64,000 nucleotides of DNA. Source: Andrena cerasifolii. Lineage: Eukaryota; Arthropoda; Insecta; Hymenoptera; Andrenidae. Under the pieces are notes generated by a model that ran no database searches, was not told where the DNA came from, and saw only the letters and a list, made by a program, of their open reading frames with translations. Position 1 is the stretch's first letter. The number at the start of each line of letters is the position of its first letter. Below are positions 1-12,954 of the stretch, piece after piece. A program made the translations under genes and the position numbers. Where the stretch lies: contig NC_135119.1 of NCBI RefSeq assembly GCF_050908995.1, forward strand, positions 17,918,001 through 17,982,000, written 5' to 3'.

Positions 1-798
1 AATACTGCAACAGAAGTGACCGATTTCCAACGTCACTGGTGCTTATTTTGTTTACACAGCATCCTTCATATATTTAACTTGAAAATCAAAAACGCCACGT
101 GACTCACAACGTTGCAGCGTAAAACAAAGAGGAAGCTCGAGGGGAGACGCGTCCCTTTTTATATTTCGAAGGGACGATAATGAGAGGACCTGAGCTGAGC
201 TCAAAGGCGGTTTATTTTCGGAATAGGGCCGAAAATGGAGCGATGGCACGTGGTCCCTCCCGATTCCACAGGAAATAGACTCTACGAACTAGACCGAATT
301 AGATAAAACGTTTAAAAAGGATCAAGATGAAGGTTGCCATCTATTTCCAGTGCGACGCCATCGGTTAAGACCAAAACATCGATTCGGTAAGGACGAGGTT
401 TGCGCATAGATGGACGATTAATCAGCCGAATCGACGGCAATCCAAAGCATGCCATTGGAATTGAATCCTACCGATTTCAGTGCTGCGAAGTCCTGACCAC
501 CTCTACATCGCTTGTTTTCTTCCCTGTCTTTTTTTAACGCGCTCATTGCCATGGGTATTTTAAGGGCCATGTCATATGATTTGTGCGCCAAGTGTGGTAC
601 ACTGTATATCTGGCCTGTGAGCAGAGTTGCCAATTTGGCTTTTCTGACGCCAAATTCCAGAAATCTCGCTCTTTTTCAACATGGTTGCCGTTGGAAAATT
701 CATTTGGCTTTTTGGCTTTTTTACAATCCTTTCCCTAAACCTTTTTTATTTATATAATTTCAAACAGAGAAGTTTTGCTATATTTTAGCATCAGGGAT
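1..798. other. No gene recognised
   Basis: Short open frames occur on both strands but none shows a recognisable domain or a convincing exon with splice sites. Base composition changes from moderately GC-rich (1-470) to AT-rich. It could be intron or intergenic. Confidence 0.4.
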
Positions 799-1115
799 TT
801 AAGGGGGTAGGTTATCCTCGATAGCCCTAAAAAAGGCCTTTTTTCAAACGCAAATGGTAAAGTGATAAATAACAGTAGACAGAACGTTTTTCCTAATTTT
901 AATCGTTATTCTATGAGCTTTAACACCAAAAAAGAAAAGTCTAAATATCTCTATGTACATAAAAGTTGTGAGTAAAAACGAAAAGGAGTGTACCCAGTGC
1001 ACCGTTTGATGGTGAACATAAAATCTCGAAAACCGCTCCAACGATTTGGATGAAAATTTAATGAGAGATGCAGAAACCCATTCCCTACGATCTGTCGGGA
1101 GCAGCTTTCATTCAT
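799..1115. repeat. Partial TTAA foldback element (relative of 48136-48879)
   Basis: Starts with TTAAGGGGGTAGGTTA, the same end as the complete element at 48,136-48,879. The stretch near 1,013-1,060 (GTGAACATAAAATCTCGAAA and neighbours) matches 48,356-48,404. No second TTAA end is visible, so this copy is truncated; the right limit is approximate. Confidence 0.6.
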
Positions 1116-2160
1116 ATCCTTCTGAATTATTCTTCGACTTCAACGTTCAAACTAACTCGTTAATATCTAAATGCCCAATGAGATCACTGGTTCCGAAATT
1201 CCTAAGCGAACCGTTTTAGATGGCGACGGATAGGGGTTGCAGATCCCAGACAGCGCGGGGCTAGCAAATAATAACGGAACTCTTAGAACTTGTTAAGATC
1301 CGCGACAACCCGCTGGAGGCACGTTATGTCCCGTTAATTACTCATTTCACGTTTCAACACTGGCTTAGCAGGAATAGCTTTTGTATGAAATCTAAATTAA
1401 ACCTTTCTGGAAATTCTGCATTTCCTTATTGCTTTCGCGCAGTTTGAAGTAGCCCGGCATGATAAATCGCTGACATGTCACGCAAACGGTTTTACATTAC
1501 GTTAAGCCGTCGTTCGTTAGAACGCTGATAATTGCAATCAAAATCTGGGTCGTCCTTAACTATAACGAATCGTTCCCTTGGAATTAAATTTGATTGCTGG
1601 GCAAAAATGGCACTCCCCTAACGAATGTACTATGAAGTAGACTGTGTTTTATTAAATAATCTGCATTTTATTTGCTGGATTAATATGTTGTATGATAGAG
1701 TCATTTTTGTTAGGTATATTATATTGTTGCTGAAAGTAAAATTCATTATCTTCAATTTCGGAAGTAATTTAAAATTATTCAGAAGAGAGCGCGGGCATTA
1801 TTGTGAGGAGCAATGGTTTTGTTTATGAATTAGTATATAAAATGGGGTGAAATTAATTTTGATCCTAATCATAGAGGTTCATACCAGAACTACTGTCATA
1901 CTGAGTGTGTGGAAAGAATTAGTTTTATCACAGAGCCCACCGTTATAGCAGGATTGTGCACACAAATCCAGCGTGTTGATTCGGCCTTCAATTGAAAGAC
2001 CCAGGCACCTTAATTTTATTTTTGTTTTACAAAAGCCATAAGCTGTTAAGAATCTGTTTTGCTTAAATAAAAAGAATCTATCATTGTTTTTCATCTGCAA
2101 TTGTTAGTTTCGTTGTTATAGCTCTGCAAACATACGCTACGGTGGCATACTCTTCATTTG
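1116..2160. other. No gene recognised
   Basis: AT-rich sequence with only short uninformative open frames and no clear inverted or direct repeats. Confidence 0.4.
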
Positions 2161-2600
2161 CCCGAAAAATGAGCCCTTGTTCAGAAGGCCCCGTGGGGCC
2201 CTATATTAAAAAAAATTATCGTTTTATCCAACCACTATATTTTTTCTGTATTTTTCTGTACACATAGCCCGGTTTTAGTAAACTACCTCCGCATGTTCCC
2301 GAAAAATGGGCCCCTGCTCAGAAGGCTCCCTGGGGCCCTATATTAAAAAAAATTTATCGTTTTATCCAACCACTATATTTTTCTGTATTTTTCTGTACAT
2401 ATATAGCCCGGTTTTAGTAAACTACCTCCTCATTTTCCCGAAAAATGGGCCTCTGCCCAGAAGGCCCCATCCTAAAAAAAAAAATTACGATTTTATCCAA
2501 ACACCATATCTTTTTTCTGTACTACTACACTTAGCTCGGTTTTGGTAAACTATCTCTTCATGTTCCCGAAAAATGGGCCCCTCAGAACGTTTGCCAGCTG
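2161..2600. repeat. Tandem repeat, about 3.3 units of 128-139 bp
   Basis: The unit starts CCCGAAAAATG and includes a GGCCC box, CTATATTAAAAAAA, CTGTATTTTTCTGTAC and a GGTTTTAGTAAACTA segment. Unit starts are at about 2,161, 2,298, 2,437 and 2,565. The first two and a half units are well conserved; the third lost part of the GGCCC segment and the fourth is cut short. A minus-strand open frame that runs into the array (2,931 to 2,485) resembles no known protein. Confidence 0.85.
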
Positions 2601-3384
2601 GGCCTGTTTCCTTAAATCCAGCACCGATGCATATACATAGAATTTTACTACGATTTAACTGAATATAACTCCTCAATACCAATTCAATTTCAGTTCCCAG
2701 CTCACTGCGCTGTCCCCTCCAAAGTGAGAATCGTGCATTCTTCATAATGGCCTGTTTACAAACCCCGCGGCACACGTAATCCGTCCACCTTGCGGAGGAG
2801 AGGTTGGCGGCGTGCGTGTAACCGTGGACATCCTGTTTTCGGCTGCACCCCAACATCCGACTCTGATATATTAAGCGCAACCCCTTACGTCCGCGTTTAA
2901 CTAATCCAGATCCAGACTTCTCGGAATCCACAGACGCCTCAGAAGTCGCTCAGACCGAAACGACGACAAGGGGAGGCCGAACGGTGACACTGCGCTGATA
3001 TTATTATTGTAGACTTTACGAGACACACCGTTGGTTTTGCGTAAAAGAGATTCTAACCGTGAAATTCACCACAGCCGTGCAGTGTGCCCATTAATTCCGT
3101 TGGTAAAGGATCCTATACAGGCGACACTGGCCACCGAGCTTGAACGAAGCCTGAAAGTTCGGCACGTTCTATAAGCGTAATGCTAACTTTGGCATGTACT
3201 GGGTGATTCAGAACTCTGTAAATTTAGGGCGTTATAGAGGACGATAAAATACACATTTTTTGTTGGAATCATTTTGCTATACGACGTCGTGTAACTAAAT
3301 CACAGGCTTTTGAAAATTATGTTCAAGAGTGGTGATGGATAACTTGCGGATAGTCGGGTGTCTCTGGAAGCATACTGCTTAAGC
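2601..3384. other. GC-richer unassigned stretch
   Basis: Positions 2,650-2,990 are GC-richer than their surroundings and keep a minus-strand frame open (down from 2,931), but there is no domain and no clear exon structure. The rest is AT-rich without features. Confidence 0.3.
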
Positions 3385-4014
3385 TTAAGGAGTCAATCCG
3401 GTTAGACGGGTTGAAAATATCGATTTTTTGTTTAAACATTTTTCACAGATGAAAACTTTGAACACGTTTTTCTCGAAACGTCATTTTTTCACATCGTGAA
3501 GATAAAATCTCAAAATCTATCGAACCGATTGCTTTATAAATTTTACTGCTTATTCTGCACACCTATGACTCTCGCAGGGACTACAACCAAGTATTTTCAT
3601 TGAGTCTGACCTACTTTTAAAATCGAAAATAGCAAAAGAAAAAAGCCGAAAAACATTTTTTTTTGCATTTTGCCCGCCGTTATGCTAATTTTGAAGATAC
3701 GTCACTAATTATAGTCCGAGCGATAGCGACAATCATACTGTTCAAGAATCTGTTTGGATTTTTGGGTTCAGATAAGTCGAACAGCTGAAATCGCCTTCAC
3801 GAGCGAGGCATGAATTTTTAAACATGTCATCAAGACCGCTTTGAAAAGCATTTTAAAAGCAATAATTTCATTCCTTTTATATTTTTTATTTATTGTAGAA
3901 CAGTAGTTTAATAAATAGAAAAAAGTTTTATTCGATTACTATAATTATTATCGTCGCAACAAATTCCTGAAAATCATTGTATTTATCGGCGCGCTAACCG
4001 GAATAACCCTTTAA
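3385..4014. repeat. TTAA-flanked foldback element, 630 bp
   Basis: The left end reads TTAAGGAGTCAATCCGGTTA. The right end, on the other strand, reads TTAAAGGGTTATTCCGGTTA. Both termini are TTAA, and internal sequence near 3,750-3,800 and 3,990-4,014 matches the partial copy at 23,841-24,340. No transposase frame is present, so it is non-autonomous. The TTAA target fits piggyBac or Kolobok type elements; G after TTAA favours Kolobok, as inference. Confidence 0.7.
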
Positions 4015-4684
4015 ATAGATTGTAATATGCAGTTTGCAATGCTTTAAAGGGTAAAATTATAAATCTGACGTTCATGCGCAATTTTTTATTCAAACAGCAG
4101 TAGAGTAAGTGAAGAACATAAACCTAAGCATAAGTATTTATATAAGTATTAATTAGTAAAAGTGTTATTTGTTATAAGTAAAGACAGTACACTTATATTA
4201 AAAAACTTTATGCACAATATACACCATACTTAAGAAACATCAGTTTCAATCAAGTACTCTTCCCTGCGAACTTAAAATCCCTGTAATAACAGTTTTTTGT
4301 AACGTTTAAAGTTGGCGTAAACAATGTGAATTAAGATACAATTAGTTATAATTATAGATCATCATCGAACCAATGCAGAAACTAATTATAAACAGATAAA
4401 ACGACCAACTGCGTTGCTGGAGACTACGATTGGTCGCAATAAGGATTCGTTACATAATTCATAACGCATTTCGTAACATGCAAACGAAAGAGCTGTCGTC
4501 ACGGTTCATGCATAAAGATCAATTATTAGACGCGCCCTAATACAGAAGCTTTGGAAAACAATCTTCAATATGCTACCCTTTGCGGACGTCTATTATTTGA
4601 AATGCAACCCTTTTTTATATTTGTTAACATATAATTACTCATTAATTTTCCGAAGTCTGAACGATGATTTGAATAATAACTGAG

Positions 4685-4933
4685 TGGGTGTCTAGAAGAA
4701 GGGTGTATATGACATTTCATAAAATCTCTTGGAAAACGTCAAAACAATTAATTCCTCACTGTAGCAATTAAAGAGGCTGCTGGTGCAACATACGCCCTTC
4801 TTCCATTTTGAAAAATAAATAATAATCCAATAATGAGAAAGTGATTTTGCTAAAGCGTCTTCTACATCACACTTGATCCACGGAAAACCCCTTCCGAAAA
4901 ATTTGTAAAATACGCCCTTCTTCTAGACACCCA
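4685..4933. repeat. Small inverted-repeat element (MITE), about 250 bp
   Basis: The termini are near-perfect inverted repeats: TGGGTGTCTAGAAGAAGGGT on the left and, on the opposite strand, TGGGTGTCTAGAAGAAGGGC on the right. No coding capacity. I could not settle a target duplication. Confidence 0.7.
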
Positions 4934-5946
4934 TTCAAGTACCTACTGAATGAAATTGAACTAAAATTAATCATCAGTTCTACACATATGAATGATACAC
5001 AGATAACGATAAAAATTATTGTTGGACAGCACGCACGTGAAGAAGTATCGAATTTAATATTCGTCGGTGAGGAAATGAATACATTAAAGCTAGTGATAAA
5101 TTAGTTACTTGTGCCTGAAGTATTATAAATGATCTGTTGATATCATTCAGAACAGTCGATAACTTTTATCTATGTACGTATGTATTGTATGCCAAAGAAT
5201 TCTGCACTCTACTTTCTATCAAAACAAATACAATGTTTACGAAAAAAAAATCATAACTTTAATAGCGACGAATTCGAGGGTAATGCAACTGCGAAATATG
5301 GATGGTTACGGAACTTCTGAGTTTACAGTACACCATTCCACCTTATCCTTCGAATGACGACGAAAATTACGTTAACGACACTCGTCATAACGACACAAGT
5401 CCCTGTCACATTTGTATCAGATCATCGTCAGTGATTCGATTCAAAGAAGAATATGATAAGAATGTAAACAATATCATGGAATGACGCAGAGAGTTGTCGT
5501 CATCTAGCAAGATGGAGGGTGGCTGTGTAAGTAATCAATACTCGGAGAGCAGATATGGTGGCATGGACCGAAACAGGAGCACGCAGTATTCAGTGCGAGC
5601 TTTAATCGATTCTATAGGGTTATTTACTTTATGGTATTTCCTTGTTACATAAATCTTTGTGATTTTAATTGATCTCAAATCGGTAATCCAATTTTCCTTA
5701 TACAGTCCAAAAATTACTCTTCCATGTATTTCTAAGAAATATTAAATCTTACTGCTAGAAACTTTTTTTGGTCTTTAACGAGTACACATTTAGAAACGTA
5801 GAAAATATTGTCACATGTACCAATATAAGTATATGAAGGGTAAGGGGAAAAACAAGGAATGTCACAAAACAGCTTTATGGAGAAAATCAAATTTTAATAC
5901 TTTAGTTCATCAGTAAAGAACAAGGTTCAATGAACTTAACTGCATC

Positions 5947-6150
5947 TTAATATATAAAGCAGAAAAGCTTCTGTGTTTGTGTGTTTGTCTGTCGCCTAAA
6001 AACTTTCGAAGGATAAACTCTGGGATCACTAAAAGTGCCTCAGCTCATTATGATTAACTAATCCAGATGAATGTAATTATTTTCACAACAAAAAAATTTT
6101 TTTTTATAAAATCAGAATCTAAACGGGCGAAGTCGAGTAGTAAAGCTAGT
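5947..6150. repeat. Possible transposon fragment
   Basis: TATATAAAGCAGAAAAGCTT followed by TGTGTTTGTGTGTTTGTCTG, and later GGGCGAAGTCGAGTAGTAAA GCTAGT, resemble the two ends of a repeat common in insect genomes. I recognise the style of sequence only and cannot assign a family. Low confidence. Confidence 0.25.
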
Positions 6151-7330
6151 TGTTCATCACATGAACAATTTATACTGTACTTAGGAATCAGAAAAGAAAT
6201 TGTACATTGTTTTAGGTAATAGCTTTCAAGTGGACCATTGCAGAGTACTACTCTAACAAAATAAATCTCCACTTCTATTATTTATTATCTTACACTCCTG
6301 GCGTAGTGCAAACTTACACTAATCAGGAAAACATAGCGCAAGTAGGAAGACTAGGGACATTCCTTGTTTTGCTACAGTGGAGAGTGGACATTCCCCGTTT
6401 TTAACCAGTCCTACAGCAAATCTCGCTGTCCTATGTGGACATTTCTACTTTATAACCCTTTGTGATTCGACAGTTCTGTGGCTCCAATTAATTACAATTT
6501 GTTACGTTAAAAAACCTGCAGCACATGGGAATGAATAATTCTCTAGGGCTATATTCGTTTTATCGATGATGTAATATGGTGGAATTTGTAAGTAGCTCAT
6601 TTATAACGTAATAAGTATGGCTTCCTTATTTTTCCTAATTTGTTTTTAGATTATTAGCCATCTAAAAGTAATCTGAAAAGTATACTCAATGTCAAAACGA
6701 AGTTATCATGAATAGAGATGTGCAATTTATCCAATGCAGAGCACTCGCGTTAACAGTTAAAGGTTAACAAAATTCAACGATAGTCCAAAGATATTTTTAA
6801 TCACTCAAGAGCCACGATCCAATTAAAAAGTGTGCAATATCTGACACTTAATGAGACACTGAATATACAGAGTGATTCAAGCTTTATAATGAGTATCTTT
6901 AATACTCATTGCCAGAATGATTCACCTAGATTAACGATCTTAAGTAGGTAACTTATCAGGTTCAGAGGTCGAAAAGATCAAAAAGGAACCAACACTCTGT
7001 AATCAGAACAAATTCAACTAACTGTACAAGGCCACTTTCCCCACTATTTGTCACGCCACACAGAGCTCTTTAATGCCATGCCAGTTGTCAATCTTTCGTA
7101 AAAGAGACCATAAGTCCTTGCACATTCGTGCCATTTTTTAGCATTATATATGTTAACAAGTCATCTAAATCAACAATCAAATAACAGACAATTCATCTTC
7201 ATCCATCTTTCGAAACTCCAAATAACCTACATAAAGTGCAACACAGTTAAAAAATTCCCCCACCATAACAGACTTAAACAAACAGTTAAAAGCCAGATCA
7301 ACTAGCTGACCAAACGGTACGGTGGAGATA
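6151..7330. other. No gene recognised
   Basis: AT-rich sequence with no convincing exons or repeats. Confidence 0.35.
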
Positions 7331-8280
7331 ATCCCTCAACAGCCTTGAGTGGCCATTTGACTGTTCCAAGTTTCAACCATTATTGTTCCTGGACCACCAA
7401 CAATAGCACGGGCGAAGCCTTTAAAGTGCCGAATACATTCGTCGAGCCTGATGAAGTCATTAGACCAAGTGTTCCTCCACCTACTCCGAACAGAAGATTC
7501 AGGGCTTGAATCTTGCGTTTTCGCTCCAGCGCCGTAAATCAGGTCCAATACCGTGCCATTCTCTAGCGCAGACTGCCGAACGATATTAGAACGGTCGCGT
7601 TCACGTTGGCGCGCAAACTTGCCTCAATTACCAGGTCGTTAAACGTATTAACTTGCCCAGTTAAACAATTAACTTGGCCCTGTCGAATGGAAACATCGTT
7701 CCTGAACAGATCCTCGGCTCGCTGCCGTACTTCTTGCGCCGCGGCGAGTGGGTGTCCAGTGGGCGAAAGAGTTCATTAAAGCCTTAATGAATGCACGCGA
7801 CACTTGGTGAACCTATGCGACGCATGTAGATCGATGCAATTTAGCCTGACGTGTCGCAACTGTTCGAAGCGTACACGATCGCGATGTCACCACCTATCGA
7901 CGGTAAGTCGGAAGAGGCTTCCTGGTGCGTTTTCGAATAGATTTCTGGTTAGGAAAGAAATGCAGATTTAGTGGGAAGCCTCCAGTCAGTTATGATAATT
8001 TTACGCTGTGCAGAGGATGAAGATTGATCTACTACTTCGAGTGGCGCAAGGTTTTGGGAAATCCCCTCCTTCGTGTCTGCTATTACGAGCACCAGTGCCG
8101 TGAATTTTGTTGTCCAACTCGCGCCGGGCAAACATTCGAGGACCCTCGGACGATACTTTCGATGCTTTCCCAGGAAATATCGATGTGGTAACACGCCAAA
8201 GCCGTGGATAGGTCGCAAGTCCCTCGGCGTGAAAACACGCCGACGACTCGCTAAGCGTTAAAACGATGCGTTTGATCAAA
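7331..8280 (-). other. GC-rich block with interrupted coding-like frames
   Basis: This block is clearly GC-richer than its AT-rich surroundings. On the minus strand several frames stay open in turn: 8,279-8,001, 8,218-7,949, an amphipathic stretch at about 7,745-7,565 ending in TAG, and a stretch at about 7,520-7,380 with RKRK followed by a Gly/Leu-rich hydrophobic run. The frames do not join and I see no clean splice sites. It may be a decayed gene, a decayed element, or chance. No product is assigned. Confidence 0.25.
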
Positions 8281-8406
8281 CGAGAGTGAGAGTTTCAAGG
8301 TTAAGGGGTTACATATGTGCATTGCTGGTGGATCTAGCTGAAGCTAGATTCAGGTCTCCAATACGCATGCTCAAATGGATGATGGAAAAGTAAATGGAAC
8401 CACGAG

Positions 8407-9049
8407 TAGGGTGGAACGAAAAAATCAATGTTGTGTGATTGTTTTCTAATATGTAGTTAAATAAAACTTGCCTTTAATGATTCAGATTAAGCCCGCAAAC
8501 GCTAGATTCTGTCGACAAAAATTGAGGTGCCGTAAGAACCTTGAAGTATTAGGTAACTTTTGGTTTTTTAAACATAGTTTTAAAGTTGTGTATGTGATAA
8601 TTTTTTTATAGGCTTAACACGTTCACTGTGATCACCTCTAGCGCACGGACTCGTCTCTCACGCGTCCAACAAAGCAATAAAACGCTTACTTAGTTTAAAC
8701 ATTTGCGAGTTCATTTGTCTATACGATATATCGTCACTGGTTCGATGCTGCTTCATCGTAGCAGCTTTCTTCAGTTGTTGGATAGCAGTCAGATAGACTG
8801 ATACACGGCTAGGGAATCTAACAAGTAAGTTTCTTTTAAAAGAAAATTGCGATCATATTATAAAATAAAATTCGTAAGATCACTAAAAATAATAATGTTC
8901 AAGTGACTTGCGGCACCTTAAAACATTTATTGGTGAAGTTCAGATTTTGACAGCTTAAATACCATTATGAAAGACAACTTTTGCCAATTATTAGAAGTCA
9001 TGAATAATAAATAAAAATTGTGCACCTCGGTATATTTCGTTCCACCCTA
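8407..9049. mobile_element. Non-autonomous DNA transposon, 643 bp, perfect 8-bp duplication
   Basis: The ends are inverted repeats TAGGGTGGAACGAAA on the left and TTTCGTTCCACCCTA on the right. The element is flanked on both sides by ACCACGAG (8,399-8,406 and 9,050-9,057), a perfect 8-bp target-site duplication. An 8-bp duplication fits hAT or P type transposases; the termini are not the usual CAG of hAT, so the superfamily is left open. No transposase frame was seen. Confidence 0.85.
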
Positions 9050-9057
9050 ACCACGAG

Positions 9058-11024
9058 CCTCTTCCACAATACAATAAGAATTCTATGGGCATAAGTGATG
9101 ATGACGAGATTCGAGATTTACCAGTCGATTTTTCAGGTTTCCATTTTCTGTTTGGATATATGTATACAATAGAGGTCTCGCTATTGTTTGGTAGAGATAT
9201 ATTTGAGGCACAGCAAGTGGTGTGTAGAATAATAGTCCTGAGAGTACAACTCGACAAATTTGTCACATTTATGTGATAAAAAAGTCTACCTACTTAGCTT
9301 GATCTACGAAGCAACATTATAGGTATAACAATGTCTACAAATCGCAGACTTGGGCATTTACTAAATAAAAAATGATTTAAATAACGACTCGTATAAAAGT
9401 TACTTTAACTTTGTTCGTTATTCGAGCCTCGAATAATCTGGGTTAACTTTATTCGACACAGCACGAATAATTTTAACTTTTATTCGTTATTCGAAATTTT
9501 TATTTAAATAGAGACTTCGCTTTATGATCTCGCTATATGTAATTCACAATCCATTCTAAAAGGTTACGTTGGAATCTGTGTAATTAACGAAGTTATGGAA
9601 TTTTAAGGGAATCACCTCAGAGGACTCAATACTCAATACCCAAAATCAGTAAACAGGTCACTAATCAACAATCCTAGGTGAATTTAAAAATTTGTTTGCT
9701 CTCCGGACAGTGGATTAAATACAACTCCATTAATTTGTACCAAATCTTTTCTCGATTAGCTTAATAATACGCATCCAAACGAAATATTCTTGTTAATACT
9801 GAGCTGGTTGAAATTAATCAGCGATTAAAAGTAACGAACTCTTGACCAAGTCAACTTCGTTAAACTTCACTGAGATTGGATTTACTTTCCTGGACAAATT
9901 AATTATGGATTCACCGAATTATGGGTCAAGCAGCGAGGCACGATTTGAAAATGAAGTAATTACTAAACAGAGGGCCTATTCGATTTGGATACTTTGTACT
10001 ATGTAAATAACTTGCTAAGCAAACTGTTAATCACCGCAGTTTACTTATGACTCAGTTTCGTGTACAAAACAACTGCTCGCCGTTTGAACTCGGGAAACTG
10101 ATACGAACCCTTTGCAGTAGTTTTCCTATTGCGCATCAGGCAATTTCAATTGACTCAAGTTGCACTATAATAATGATATAATTAAATTCTTATCCACTAG
10201 TAATGAGTAACGGTCTTTGGAGCTACTAGTGCTTTCTGGTATTTATTACGCATACGATTATAACAGAAAAATTCCGTTGCTTGCCTCCCTCATGTTATAA
10301 AAGTACATCAAAGTTTTTCCCCTGTTACGTTTCATAATTTTTACAGAAAAAGTCCTGCACGATCGGATAGCTTATAAAAGCACCGATACACATTCGAACT
10401 TGACTCAATAGAAATAGTTTGCAATCGTCGAAATAAATGCCTAGCATACCGAAGCTAAAAAATGTGGAATATTTTCGCCGAGTATAAATAATTTTTGAGT
10501 TCCACATCGCATCCGTCTCAACTCTTCGTGGTCCAGGGTCGTGATATTCCCGTCAGCATGCTTTTATCAAAAACACTTTTAAAATATCTTTGCGCTCATT
10601 TCTCTGTTTTCACCAATTTACCAGTAATTTATTACTGAATCAACTTATCACTATTCTTGAAGAAAATTAATTTCTATCTTCGTGAAAAAAAAGAGAGAAA
10701 AAACGCTGCGACGCTTTTCAACTTCTCTTAGCATTCCAATTATCGTGGAAATTATCTTTCCTTTAGACAAGAAAGTGAAACGACCAGCAATTTAATGAAT
10801 CCCTACCAATAAATTATTGTGCTAAAATTCATAAATTTCAGACTAGTATTCATGGATATGTAGTGTCTCGAATGAATTAAAAAGATTCAAGTGGATCTCG
10901 AGCGCAATGCAGTACGACAAACATTAACCTGAACACGAAATTCCAATTGCACAGAGGAATAATATTATCGGCTCTACAAAAACAGAAATGTTCTCTGATT
11001 TAAATGAAACTTGAACACCATTAG
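9058..11024. other. No gene recognised
   Basis: AT-rich, with poly-A/T runs and short open frames only. Confidence 0.4.
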
Positions 11025-11148
11025 GGGGTTATTCTACTTTGATCGACCGAAACATTAAGCTATTTTTAAAGTTTTTTTCTGATTAAATATAACATATAAT
11101 TAAATAAGCACACATTCAAATGTTTTTCAAGTGAAGTACTGTCCAGTG

Positions 11149-11356
11149 GAGTAACTTTGACCAGAAAACTAGATTTTAAAACAAATTCCTCTGGCATCTA
11201 CTGTACACCAGGTAATATTCTCAGACAAAGTGCTATGGACAGCCTTAATTGCTTGCTTCAAGGTGCATTTTGTCTGAGACTAATACCTTTTATACTATAC
11301 TGCTAGAGGAATTTGTTTTAAAATCAAGTTTTGTGGTCAAAATTACCCTATTTGAC
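11149..11356. repeat. Foldback repeat
   Basis: The left arm (from about 11,150: GAGTAACTTTGACCAGAAAA, then ATTTTAAAACAAATTCCTCT) is repeated inverted on the right (AGAGGAATTTGTTTTAAAAT, then TTTTGTGGTCAAAATTACCC). The central part also pairs (CTCAGACAAA with TTTGTCTGAG). A sequence at 11,025-11,060 resembles the outer end again, so the true left end may be further out. Confidence 0.6.
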
Positions 11357-12511
11357 AATAACTAGACGAAGTTTCATTACTGTCTGAAGTATTTATTAAA
11401 GCAAGTATCACCTTGTCAAAAACATTGCAAATAGCATATCTAAAGCAATAAACCAGTTCTGAAGTTCCAAAATTTCATTACAAAACCTCAACAACTTTTC
11501 TGAATCATGTTTGTCGTTACATCACTACATCCGGATGTGAAATTTTTGCAGAAAGCTGAGAGAGGCATTTTTTAGAGATAAAATACACTTTTGCAACAAT
11601 TTATTAATTAAAAAATGTATTATAGAAATAGTTTTGGCACAGAAGAACCCCTAGAGGAGTTTGTAACTAAAATTAGTCTAATTTCTAGTTACTTTTGTTT
11701 CGAAATTTCCTTGATCAGCATGATAGCCCCTGAGTGCTTTGAACCCGCTGTATTCTCTATTATTCACAAAAATTCAAATAGACGCTCAGAACTGATGTTA
11801 ATACATACCAGATAAACCTAAAAGCACTAAATATGTAATAAGACAGTGACAGTTATCAGTGTATTTACATTTTGTCCATGAATAGAACTTGTTATTAATT
11901 TTCTAAGAAAGCTTCAGATACCCTCGACCACCTACGCTGTGCAAAATTATTTATTCAGTTTATGAAGCTTTGTATTCATCCGTGGCATTAATAAACATGA
12001 AACGAAAACAGTTTTTCTTCTGTTTGGATTTTTTTGTCAAAATAATTAGGTGAAACGAATAAATGAATAAACTAGTATATAGAACAAAGAACTAGTATTT
12101 AATTAGTGTAGAGAGTAATAAAACTTGGAAATACCTCCAAATTCATGTGTCTGGTGCAATGATCCCCAATTTCACAGAACTTGAACGAAACGAAAGGAAA
12201 TGCATTTGGGGGTTTCTTTGATTTTTCTGCGTACAATGATGAAGCGTTTGAAGCTGTTATTTAAACCTGTCAAACCGAATTCAAAGGAAGTAACAGCCCA
12301 AGGTTTGCCCTGAGATATTCACGACAAACAATCTAAATTTAGGGAACGAAAGGGTAAGCATCTTTTATGCAGCTTTACTCGTTTTAATTTAGCGACGACC
12401 CGTTTCCGCCATGAAGCTCGTTCCTCGCCTGCTTTCGACGAACCTGCCCTTTTGTATATCGTTGAAGGTAATTCCAAAATTCGAGGTACAGGCGAGAATA
12501 TGTAATTCTGT

Positions 12512-12954
12512 TTAACCCTTCGTTGACACACCTTCTTTTTCGACCAACTTTGGCGTACCTGGGTAGCTCACACCCAGAACAATTTTTGAACGACTGCCAT
12601 TCTCGTCTAAAGAATCCAATCGTTATGAAAAAAATCATGGATCAATTTCAAGGTCTCTAGAATGTATTAGAATAGTTATGTGACTGATATTTTATCACAG
12701 TTTTAGCAAAAAAATTCTAGATTGCTATAAGTCGAGAATACGCGAAGAAAATCTTCAAAAAATTGTAACTTTTACACATTTCAATATTAGAAGCTAAAAA
12801 TCTACAGAGTTGTTGTTCAGATCTAGTATTTTGAGAGAAAAAATAGTTTGTAAGTCGGCTTTGGAAAAAAGGTATTTATTTTGCATATAGAAGGTATAGA
12901 GCGTCAAAATCAGTTTATGGGTGGCTGACACCTAGAGTGTCAACGAAGAGTTAA
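12512..12954 (+). mobile_element. piggyBac-like MITE, copy 1 (443 bp)
   Basis: Begins TTAACCCTTCGTTGACAC and ends GTGTCAACGAAGAGTTAA. TTAA at both ends with CCC...GGG termini is the hallmark of piggyBac insertions. The element matches 49,646-50,088 in the opposite orientation along its length, including the internal motifs GTGGGTGGCTCACACCCAGA-like, TTGTAACTTTTAC and GAAGCTAAAAATCTACAGAG. Non-autonomous. Confidence 0.85.

Noticed and set aside
2485..2931. 148-codon minus-strand frame
   Set aside because: Its C-terminal third is translated tandem repeat and the rest has no recognisable similarity or exon boundary.
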